From Halicephalobus mephisto (Eukaryota > Nematoda > Chromadorea > Rhabditida > Panagrolaimidae), in the NCBI GenBank assembly GCA_009193035.1, contig SWDT01000123.1:1-52811 (forward strand): a stretch of DNA of 52,811 nt, given 5' to 3'. The translations under genes and the position numbers were made by a program. Below are positions 44,641 through 52,811 of the stretch, piece after piece. Position 1 is the stretch's first letter. Each line of letters starts with the position of its first letter. The notes under the pieces are model-generated. The model was given only the letters and a program-made list of their open reading frames with translations, searched no databases and was not told the DNA's origin.

Positions 44641-45230
44641 CTCATGTCAATTCAATGATTTCTTAAACTGAAGATTTAAAAAATACTTTATATCTCCGGT
44701 TTTCACAAAAAAAGATTGAAATCTCCGCGATATCTGCTGAAGAATTGATGTATTTAATACAAGATTCTCGGGTAGTTTAATTATGAATCTTATATCAAAA
44801 TGATATATCATATGAGCTAAATATCGCAGCTTTCATTCTTACGACTTTTGGTATTACCAAAGGTAGACATAAAAACATATAATAGTGCTTACAAATGATG
44901 TTTTCTATCATCAACTGATGCAATCTCATTAAATTGCTAATATATCCGCTATATTCAAATTAGTTTATGAAAAATCCAAAAATAATTTAAAAACGTAATT
45001 ATTTGATTTTGTTTTACAAAAAAAGCCAATTTTACTTTGGTGAATGCGCAGGTACAAATTGTGCGGACCTTTTTTCTAGGTTGAGATAATCAACGAGATC
45101 TGCAAACACTAATTATCATTTTTTGTATTTTTGTTGGTTTAAAAAATAATTATATGACTATCATTAATGCAAAAGGTATATTTAAGTCCAAAAAAGTACT
45201 CAGATTAATAAAATAAATATAGAAAAAGGG
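44641..45230. other. Intergenic, GT92 upstream to Polinton end
   Basis: 590 bp of AT-rich DNA holding the GT92 promoter. The last six bases before the element are AAAGGG. Confidence 0.55.
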
Positions 45231-46425
45231 AGCAATTAAGTTACATATCATAGCATTGCTTTTCAGAATTGCTCAGTTATATTTCAGACTTGTTGATATT
45301 TATTAATTTTCGAACATCACCTATATTTATTAAATATCAAAGGAATTAGCAGCGGCATCCAAAACCATCGACAAATGTGTCAAGATAGTGATATCATTGT
45401 CCATATTCAGCCTATAGTTACACAACTAATTCTTTATCTGAAAAGGGAAATTAATTTCGTGGCTATAGACTTGGTTTTCCCTTTACTGACTATAGATCTA
45501 TCTCTAATCATATGAAGAGTTATTTCGTATGACGAAGCCTTCGAACTACAGAAACCAAGTTGTTTTCAATCAATTGCCACAAAATTGATCATTTCATATT
45601 AGAAGTCACTGATGATTACAGCATTCATAATTTATTCTAATAAAATCCCACCATTAACTATATTTACAAGATTACTCCACACTATCAAACTTAAAACAAC
45701 TAAATTTCATTTTTTGGTGGAATCAATCCACCTTCTTGTCCAGTTGCTGAAGACATGTAGTCTTTGGAAATTTTTCTAGTCTTTTCAATGCATTTCTGTT
45801 TCTCAGGGTTGTTGAAGTTTGAATAATAACTTACAACGTTTTCCGTCTTTGCTTTCAACCTACAGTATTTAAGTTTGGAAGCCTTTGTATTTTCGCGATC
45901 ATAACATAACAAAACTGGTTATTTTGATTATTTCCCACTTAATTGGCATTTTTGACGTCCATGGAATTGCGCTATATCTCACTAACAAGCTGCTCAAATT
46001 TGGTTGATGACCTTAGGAAGGACGGTTGTCTATGTTCTCGTTGATTGGAATCTCCTCTCATAAAATAGGTGAATACTCTGAATACATGGAGGGAGGAAAT
46101 CAGATAACGAATTCTGCATGAATTCATACGTCAGTGATTTCTAGTTTTCCAGTGAAGAACTAAGAACTCATTGTTCATGATTTCTATCTATTTGGTCAGC
46201 AGACTGGGAAATAAGTTGGGATTAAAGGGGGAAATTAACAAGCAATCTAGCCGATAATTCAAGTAATAGAAGAATAAGAACTCCCTCGCATATCCGAATC
46301 CACAGATTGTATTGTTATCTCCAAATGAGTTCAATGCACATTAAATATCATTTCTTGATAAAATCAACTAATGACGCGGAATATAAAGAGATCAATGTCG
46401 AAATCGAAATCGAATTAATAATTTG
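45231..46425 (+). repeat. Polinton terminal inverted repeat, right copy
   Basis: At least 1195 bp, inverted relative to 1-1195 and of equal length, so few indels separate them. The true inner limit may lie further right, since the partner is cut by the window edge. Preceding host bases are AAAGGG. Confidence 0.8.
45700..45912 (-). CDS. ORF inside the Polinton terminal repeat, right copy
   Basis: 70 codons beginning MLCYDRENTKASKLKYC and ending GLIPPKNEI, read outward from the element. Counterpart of 514-726. No domain recognised; may be a terminal exon. Confidence 0.35.
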   Translation of the reverse strand: MLCYDRENTKASKLKYCRLKAKTENVVSYYSNFNNPEKQKCIEKTRKISKDYMSSATGQEGGLIPPKNEI

Positions 46426-46469
46426 CATACAGCACCAGAGCGAACTGACTGGTTTGAATTTTCGTCAGT

Positions 46470-46739
46470 TTGCATGCCGTAGTAGAAGCTGTCCTCTTGA
46501 ACAAGATCGATCAACGATTCAAAGAAGATGTGAAAAATGTATTTGGACGCCCGTCGTCCCCTTCTGCGCTTGTAGGTCACAACTTTGATTTTGTCTACAA
46601 GGATTTCTCAATTTCTGATTGCACTTTAAAACACGTTTTTCCACAGGTCACTTCTCAAAAACTCAGAATAATCGAAATCTTATTATGCCCGAACTATGAA
46701 TTGTGCTTGATCTCTCTGGACCAAGTGATGGAAAAATAA
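46470..46739 (+). CDS. Unrecognised ORF just inside the terminal repeat
   Basis: 89 codons (HAVVEAVLLNKIDQRFKED, GRPSSPSALVGHNFDFVYKD) from a TTG preceded by an acceptor-like CGTCAG, so possibly a 3' exon. Its 3' end overlaps the minus-strand ORF at 46683-46943 by 57 bases; both are unlikely to be real as drawn. No family recognised. Confidence 0.3.
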   Translation: MHAVVEAVLLNKIDQRFKEDVKNVFGRPSSPSALVGHNFDFVYKDFSISDCTLKHVFPQVTSQKLRIIEILLCPNYELCLISLDQVMEK

Positions 46740-46943
46740 AGCTCTCATATCGACCATGTCTTTGGAAACTTGTGTATAGGATTCTCCTAATTCCGCCTCT
46801 CTCTCTTCCACCTCCCTCTGCCAATCAATGAGTTTCAGTGTTCTGCCATTCTTCCCATCGTTCTCTCGGACGCAAGTAGTATATATATGCTCATTCTGGA
46901 CCACACCCTCCACCCTCCTACCAACCCTGAAGATACGAGACAT
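46683..46943 (-). CDS. Unrecognised ORF, minus strand, inside the Polinton
   Basis: 86 codons starting MSRIFRVGRRVEGVVQNEHI with a charged helix (LIDWQREVEEREAELGESYT) and ending DQAQFIVRA. Looks coding by composition but has no recognised family. Higher GC than the adjoining Polinton core genes. Might be an early exon of a gene that continues into the terminal-repeat ORF. Confidence 0.35.
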   Translation of the reverse strand: MSRIFRVGRRVEGVVQNEHIYTTCVRENDGKNGRTLKLIDWQREVEEREAELGESYTQVSKDMVDMRALFFHHLVQRDQAQFIVRA

Positions 46944-47109
46944 TAAGTGAGATCCAACAAATATTTATTTTTATAAAATACCTTCAATAATTACAACTGG
47001 GTAATCAGTGTGGTTTAATAAATTTTCTGGCTCAACCAATCCCCCCCTCCCGAGGGTTTGTGTGAATTTCTTCGAAGCCGCAATCTGGTCAATTTTTTCT
47101 TGATTATAA

Positions 47110-47502
47110 ATGTTTATTAACAAACCATTAACAAATTATGAGATTACAAACTTAGCTAAAGAATTAAAAATTAAAAATTTTAGAGGGGTATTTATGAGGG
47201 ATACACTTCCAGGTAAAGTTAATGATCAGGAGTGTGGAGTTGTAAATTTGGACGAGAGTAGAAATACTGGCACTCACTGGGTGTGTTACTATAAGAATAG
47301 CCATAAGGGGTGTTATTACTTTGATTCTTTTGGACTGGATCCTCCGATAGAATTACAGCATTATTTAAATTCACAGATTGAATTATCAACTTTTCAAATT
47401 CAAAAATTTAATACACACCACTGTGGTTATTATTGTTTACTTTTTCTAAAATTAATGGAGAAATATGATTTTAAAGAAATTGTCTTAGATTTGCTAGGAT
47501 AG
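47110..47502 (+). CDS. Polinton PRO: adenain-like cysteine protease
   Basis: Cleaves capsid precursors in adenoviruses and, by inference, in Polinton particles. 130 aa from ATG to TAG. The catalytic set is present in order: His56 in TGTHWVCYY, Asp72 in YYFDSFG, Gln98 in FQIQKF and Cys105 in HHCGYYCL. Length is at the short end for the family. It is convergent with the polymerase gene, 12 bp from its stop, the usual tight packing in these elements. No lesion visible. Confidence 0.9.
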   Translation: MFINKPLTNYEITNLAKELKIKNFRGVFMRDTLPGKVNDQECGVVNLDESRNTGTHWVCYYKNSHKGCYYFDSFGLDPPIELQHYLNSQIELSTFQIQKFNTHHCGYYCLLFLKLMEKYDFKEIVLDLLG

Positions 47503-47514
47503 ACGATAAAATCC

Positions 47515-50462
47515 CTAATTTCTATGGATAATGTATTTTCCTCTAAGTTTATGATGACCATAATTCATCGTATTTACTTTATCAATGATATGACTTTTAA
47601 ATTCTGATTGATCGATTTTGTTTAGAGCTAGTTTGTTTTGTTTCATTGTGAACAATTGATTATCCTTAGCTTGAATTACGTATTGTTCTTTCCTAATAAT
47701 TTTATCCTCATTCAATGCATTCTTGTATTCTTCGGCTTTTAATGTTTTAGTCACACACTTTTTTGTTCCTTTTGCTTTCTTTTTCTCCTTCACAACTTTT
47801 TTAATTGATGGATCGTAAACTTGGAAATTATATTTTTTTGGTGCTAATGCAATGAATTCAGTTATAATCTTCTCGGCTTGTTCAATTTTAAATTTACCAA
47901 TCACACCTTTATTTTCCTCATTAAATAAGTAGTGTCCTTTTGGAAAGTTGCTGAAGTCAAAATGTGTTGCAAAATCTTTATCATATTTCAAATCCTCAAA
48001 GATATCATCTGTTTCAATTAGATACTTTATTCCATCAGTATCTATGTACATAAGCTTCACTTTATCTCCGTATTTCTTCTTCATTACATCATAATGGAAC
48101 GTGTACATATGTAATTTACTTAATTCTAACACACAAAATCCAATATGAATAGGCTTATTGAACTTTATATTAGTCCGTCTCATTTCAATTTGCACGAGAT
48201 TTTCGTTTATAATTTTGCCTCTTTTATACCTTGGATTATCAATTAGCTTTTGAACCTTCTGTTCGTCGAATTCCAATCTAAAATCACTGTACTTCTTCAC
48301 GTTTTCCATCGTTTTTCCAAAATAGGCATTATTCATCAATTTGTAGTAGTCTTTTTCAAATGCATTTTCTGCTTGTTTTCTCAAGTTAGTATTCTTCATT
48401 ATGTAAGGTTCCAACCACTTCTTCTCATTAAAACTTACAATTTTGTGAATCTTTTTTAATTTCAATCCATGTTCTAATACAAACAATAGCATTTTATAAT
48501 GGATTTTGTATTTTTCTTTATCAAAAGTATTACATATCAGTTTAAAATACTTCATGTTATTCGCTTTTGAAACTTCAGGACACAATGCAAAATCATCGTG
48601 AGAATCATGAAGATCATCAGGATATTCCAAATCAACTTCTAGAACACAACCTCTTCCTTTTTCTTTTAACTTGTTACAATATTTTTGAAATTCTTCATAG
48701 CTCATATTTTCATTGAAATATTCTAAATTCTTTATGTATACCTTAATATCTTTCTTAAATTCACCGCTTTTAATTAATTCTTTGACTTTTTCTGTATCAA
48801 ATTTTATCTTCTTTTTCCCTGTTTTTTCATCTTCATATTCTGTAAACATTTTATCTAAATCAAGCCCAATTTTCTTTAAACTTTCAATATTGAAATTATT
48901 TAATTCTATTACCTTATAAATAATATTTTCTAATTTATCCAAGGTGTTTTCATCAGTTCTTTTTAGTTCTTTAATGTGATTATCATATTCAGTTTTATTC
49001 ATTTCAAATCTGAAGTCATTACACGGCAGTTCTTGGATCATTGAATGTCCATATAAATTTGTTGCATCAATATCAAATATAAATGTTGAAGGCTTATTCT
49101 GATCATAATCTTCACAGTATTTGTTATTGGCTTTTGTATATAATATTCTTGCATCTGTGATTCCACCTCTTGGATTTTCAAAGAACTCATGAATTTCTTT
49201 GGTTTTCAAAGTTTCTAAATTCATATTCTTGTCTTCGTCATAAATCATTTTCAAGGATGCTTGCCATGTTAATCCAGGTGCTCCATAACACCAACACGGA
49301 TCAATTCCATAAATTTTTATACAAATTTTTCTGAAACTTTCAAACATATCAGCCAGTAACAAAACATCATTCATCATGTAAATTTTTGTATAATCTCCTA
49401 GGGTTTTACATCCAGTTCTCTCATAGACTAATTTACCATATTCATAATCTTCATCGCTGCATTTCTTGTTATTTAACTTGTCGTTGAAACACTCCTTGCT
49501 TGGGAACTCAGTTTGATCGTACTTTTTGAAGGAATCCATAAATTCATATGGATAAATCCCCTTTCTTTTCAAAAGTAAGAAATTATCTTCATTATTGTAA
49601 TATTCTTTGGTTATTTTAAAGTCTTCATCTTTTAAATCTTTGACAGCATTATCCAATGATGTACTTTTGAAAGCAATGCTATCCAAAAATCTAATGGAGT
49701 AATATGATTGACCTTTATCTTTACCACAAACTTCACATTTATATTCCATAGTAGTTTTTGTTTTTTTATCACATTTATTACATTTTGTTTTTGTTTTAAG
49801 GTTAGGAGGTTTTAATCTTTTAAAATCTATACACTTATAATTTTCACTATTTTCGGCTAATGGTTTTATACCTTTATAACCGTCGGCTGTAAAGTTTTTA
49901 AAGGCCTTGATAATGTGATTTGCATCATATTGCTTTAAATTGTGAAAGAACACTGGTATAAATGAATTCTCTTGTAACTTATAATTACACTTAAAGCACA
50001 ATACTTGTCTAAATTCTCCACTAAAATGATCGTGGTCTTTCACTTTTTCACTAACGGGAATCTCTTTTTTGCAAATGTTACAATTTTTTGTTTCATCATA
50101 AACTTTCCATTGTTCTCTAGTTAATGACTTCATGTTTTGTTTTCCTAGTCCAATCAAATGATCACAAATCTTACTTATCCACTCAATAAATTTCTCAGCC
50201 GCATTCTTACCAATATACATTTCAGTATCATATATCTTTCCATTAAAATCTACAACAACAGCAGCAAATCCTGATGGAATATGTTTACCTTCTTTATCAG
50301 TCCAAGATTTATTTGGATCATTGACAGCTTTCAAATATTTTTTAATAATTGACTCAAAATCGGCATAAATTACAAATGGTATTTTTTGTAGGTACTCAAA
50401 TTTTTCGAATTTTATGTTTTTAAAAGCAGCATTAAAAGGAATTAATTCACTTGCATTGCATG
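47515..50462 (-). pseudogene. Polinton pPolB, exonuclease and polymerase part (3' of the insertion)
   Basis: Protein-primed family B DNA polymerase that would replicate the element. The open frame runs upstream of the first Met (50334) to the insertion point and includes exonuclease motif I (YADFES) there. From that Met: a zinc/endonuclease VII-like finger (CNIC at 85-88, KDHDHFSGEFRQ, CFKC at 113-116), Exo II (FFHNLKQYDANH), Exo III (YMMNDVLLLAD), motif A FDIDATNLYG at 420, motif B KLMNNAYFGKTMEN at 665 and motif C YIDTDG at 763. Motif C has Gly where Ser is usual. About 110 Lys/Glu-rich residues (445-560) are inserted between the motif A region and the conserved EVDLEYPDDLHDSHDD. No stop inside this part; the break is the upstream insertion. 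Confidence 0.9.
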
Positions 50463-50467
50463 TTCGT

Positions 50468-51184
50468 GTAGTAAAAGGGGGGGGGGTTCGATAAGATGTA
50501 TGAGAGTTAGTAAGATAAGTAGTAAGAGGGGATGTCGGTGGAGTGACATCTTGGGAGCTCCTAGATTAGGCGGAAAACTGTTGGTTCCTACTATTAGCAA
50601 TTACTCTTGTTTATCTCAACATAAACATAGTACAAAGAGAGGAAAGGTGTAGGCATAAAGAACGGAGTTAAACTGGAACGGCCTAGACATGTAGGCATAA
50701 AGATCGGAGTTAAACTGGAACGGCCTAGACAGGATGCCCAAAGCTCCGCCCAGTCAGCCGACGCCTGTGAAGTGAGACTAAAGTGTTAGAGAGTCAGTCT
50801 TTGAGAAATTCCAACTTCAGACTGGTCCGAGTTTGACTTCGGTCAAACGAGGACCTTTCCTCCTTTGTTCGATGTTTGTTAAGATAAACGAGCGTAATTG
50901 CTAATAGTAGGAACCAACAGTTTTCTGCCCAACAATGTTCAGTCCAATCGAACTCCTCCACCATAATTACTACAAAGGTCCTCGTTTGACTGAAGTCAAA
51001 CTCGGACCGATCTGAAACTGGAATTTCTCAAAGACTGACTCTCTAACACTTTAGTCTCACTTCACAGGCGTCGGCTGACTGGGCGGAGCTTTGGGCATCC
51101 TGTCTAGGCCGTTTCGGTTTAAGTCCGATCTTTGTGCCTACATGTTTAGGCCGTTCCAGTTTAACTCCGTTCTTTATGCCTACA
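50468..51184. mobile_element. 717-bp foldback element inserted in pPolB
   Basis: Flanked by the 5-bp direct repeat TTCGT at 50463-50467 and 51185-51189. Two interleaved inverted repeats: A 50571-50616 with A' 50880-50927 (TTGGTTCCTACTATTAGCAA) and B 50649-50866 with B' 50973-51184 (GACTGGGCGGAGCTTTGGGC in B'). Each B arm also contains a 42-bp direct duplication of the GTAGGCATAAAG... unit. A run of about ten Gs begins near 50477. No ORF; GC content is well above the surrounding Polinton. Ends GTAGTAAAAG and GTAGGCATAAAG are similar. Confidence 0.85.
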
Positions 51185-52394
51185 TTCGTATATGTTCCTC
51201 ACACCGTTCTTTAACAGTAAAGTGTTCTTTACATCTTCTACAAATATATATTTTATGATTTGCACATTTTTGTTGACTAATTAGTCTGCTCACACTCATA
51301 ATAGGCATAAAATGGCCAATTTCCTTATCTCCTTCTAAATAGTATACATCAACAATTCTTTCATATAGAATATCTTTTATTTTTGAAATCTTTTTTTCAA
51401 TAGTTTTCTCTTCCTCATAATCCCAAGTGTAAACATTTATAGCTAAATTGTTTTGTCTTTCAATTTTTTCAATATCATCATCTCCTGCGGGCCAATTTAC
51501 GCCTTCCCAATTATAATTACCCCAATATTTTGTGTAATTTGAAATCCTTTCTCTATGACTTTTTACCGGGTGTAAACATGCAATTATACTTAATCCTAAA
51601 CATTTATCTCTAAAATATCTATTTTTATGATTTTTTATGTTGACAATAGCTTTTTGATTTGCGAGTTTATCAGGAATTACAATTGTCCCATAACAAGCTC
51701 CCAAACTCTTTGAAACCGCTTGTGTCATTCCAAAATTCGAGACTCTCACAAATGAAAGATTTGATTTTTGTATTGCTCTTCTATCATGTTCTTCTAATAT
51801 TTCGTTGCAATGTTCTTGATAGAATTCTTCTTTGCTATCATTTGGTAACAAAATTTTAGAAGCTGTTGTCATTTCAAATGGAATAATTTCTTCTTTATTT
51901 GGAATATTTAACTTTATAGATATTCCAAAATAAATTTTTAGTTTTTTCTTCTTAATTATATCTTTAAAAACAAATTCTTTTATATTATTTAAGTAATCTT
52001 CTAAAGTTTCAGCTTTAATATTTAAATTATTATAAGTTGTTTTTTTAATAGTATTTCTAAATTCTTTAACTTTACCAAAAACTTGTCTATGAAAAGGAAA
52101 TACATCTCTTAAATTTTGTTGATCATTTCTCATTCTTTGTCTAGGCCGATTATTTATTTGCTCTCTTAGTTGATTATCCTCTTCATTAAAATATGAATCT
52201 TGAAACGGGAAAGATAATACATTAATTAACTGTTCTTTAGTCAATTTTTTCATGTCATTATATTTCATAATTTTCAATCTTGAAACTTCTGACCGTAAAT
52301 CATCTCTTGAAATGTTCTGATAATGATCCATGATCACCCACCCTCTATTTATATTAGAAAAAAATCTTAATAGAATTTTTAAATATTTTTTCAT
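51180..52394 (-). pseudogene. Polinton pPolB, N-terminal part (5' of the insertion)
   Basis: 404 codons ending at a stop supplied by the inserted element. The last 120 residues match the region preceding the exonuclease in Polinton polymerases: CLGLSIIACLHPVKSHRERI, a NINVY-like strand (AINVYTWDYEEEK), HFMPIMSVSRLISQQKCANH and a zinc finger CRRCKEHF whose last ligands lie beyond the insertion. The N-terminal 280 residues are charged and not recognised. Start chosen at the first Met (52394); a second Met at MDHYQNISRDDLRSEVSRL is also plausible because the first residues look like random AT-rich sequence. Confidence 0.85.
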
Positions 52395-52449
52395 TAATTA
52401 AATAATCAACACACTCCACGAAGTGTCATAGCCAAAGGCGAGACTTCAG

Positions 52450-52811
52450 ATGACTAAATTTATTGAAATCTACGATCCTAAGAAAAGGAATGAAATTATA
52501 GAAGAAAATTTAAGATTAAGAAAGAAGTTGCAAAATAAGTATGAAGAACAAGAAAATACACAAAATGAAACTGAGCAAGATAGAATAGAACTGTTTAAAC
52601 CAATTATTGAATCGAATCAAAAATTACAAAATGAATTAATCGAAGACCGGAATAAAATTATTGAGACCTTGAATAATTTCAATCAATTAAAAATTGAGGA
52701 CAAGCCAAGTGAAAAACAGTTGGCAATTGAAAATTGTAAAAAACCAAAAGACTTAGTAGTTAGTAAATTAATTGCTAATTACCTAAAAGATTTAACAAAT
52801 AGAAGCAATGC
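52450..52811 (+). CDS. Polinton coiled-coil protein, N-terminal part (cut by window edge)
   Basis: 120 codons from ATG, still open at the edge. Starts MTKFIEIYDPKKRNEIIEEN and continues as a Lys/Glu/Asn-rich coiled coil with regular Leu/Ile (NQKLQNELIEDRNKIIETLN). No domain identified. Divergent from pPolB, with only 55 bp between starts, so the two probably share a bidirectional promoter. Polintons often carry a coiled-coil gene near the polymerase; whether this is that gene cannot be told. Confidence 0.65.
   Translation, partial: MTKFIEIYDPKKRNEIIEENLRLRKKLQNKYEEQENTQNETEQDRIELFKPIIESNQKLQNELIEDRNKIIETLNNFNQLKIEDKPSEKQLAIENCKKPKDLVVSKLIANYLKDLTNRSN

Larger units (their letters stand above)
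45231..52811 (+). mobile_element. Polinton/Maverick, left part (runs off window)
   Basis: A virus-like self-synthesising DNA transposon. Visible are a terminal inverted repeat starting AGCAATTAAG, two unrecognised ORFs, an adenain-like protease, a protein-primed DNA polymerase and the start of a coiled-coil gene. Integrase, packaging ATPase and capsid genes are not in the visible part and would lie to the right. The polymerase is interrupted by a 717-bp insertion, so this copy is probably not autonomous. Codons are strikingly AT- and Lys/Asn-rich compared with host genes. Confidence 0.88.

Overview
This window is nuclear DNA of a Caenorhabditis-like nematode. The evidence is AT-rich sequence, many 45-60 bp introns with TTTCAG-type acceptors, closely packed co-directional genes, and nematode-typical families: CYP33-like P450, MLT-10-related ILSP/VLSP-repeat proteins, GT92 glycosyltransferase, an srh/sri-type chemoreceptor and an LRAT/EGL-26-like protein. 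Adjacent WASHC3 (ddl-1) and myrlysin (sam-4) orthologues match, as I recall, a neighbouring pair in C. elegans. I cannot name the species.

Layout. 1-1195 is the outer end of a Polinton/Maverick element; its inverted copy at 45231-46425 begins a second Polinton that runs off the right edge. Between them lie about 44 kb of host DNA: a multi-copy zinc-ribbon family member with a stop in exon 1 (2871-4643), a P450 (5107-7390), a compact minus-strand cluster ddl-1/sam-4/small ORF/GNA1 (8070-11803), an APC-type amino-acid transporter (12677-15300), 3.8 kb of foldback repeats, two tandem MLT-10-related genes (19132-29944; the first has a dead mariner in an intron, the second a tRNA-Met), a chemoreceptor (31082-32598), an LRAT-like gene (32854-33923), three more members of the zinc-ribbon family (34774-41707; one fused to a USP8-like MIT/rhodanese N-terminus) and a GT92 gene (42884-44640).

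The right Polinton carries an adenain-like cysteine protease, a protein-primed family B DNA polymerase split by a 717-bp foldback insertion with a TTCGT target duplication, and the start of a coiled-coil gene. The polymerase is therefore probably dead in this copy.

How genes work together. Myrlysin (BORC, lysosome/synaptic-vesicle precursor transport) and WASHC3 (WASH complex, endosomal actin) are both endolysosomal trafficking factors and look co-transcribed with the UDP-GlcNAc pathway enzyme GNA1. The most novel host content is the modular four-copy family, whose N-terminal, zinc-ribbon and C-terminal helical parts occur in different combinations, including the USP8-like chimera. Exon borders were read by eye from GT/AG signals and reading-frame continuity; no similarity search was run.
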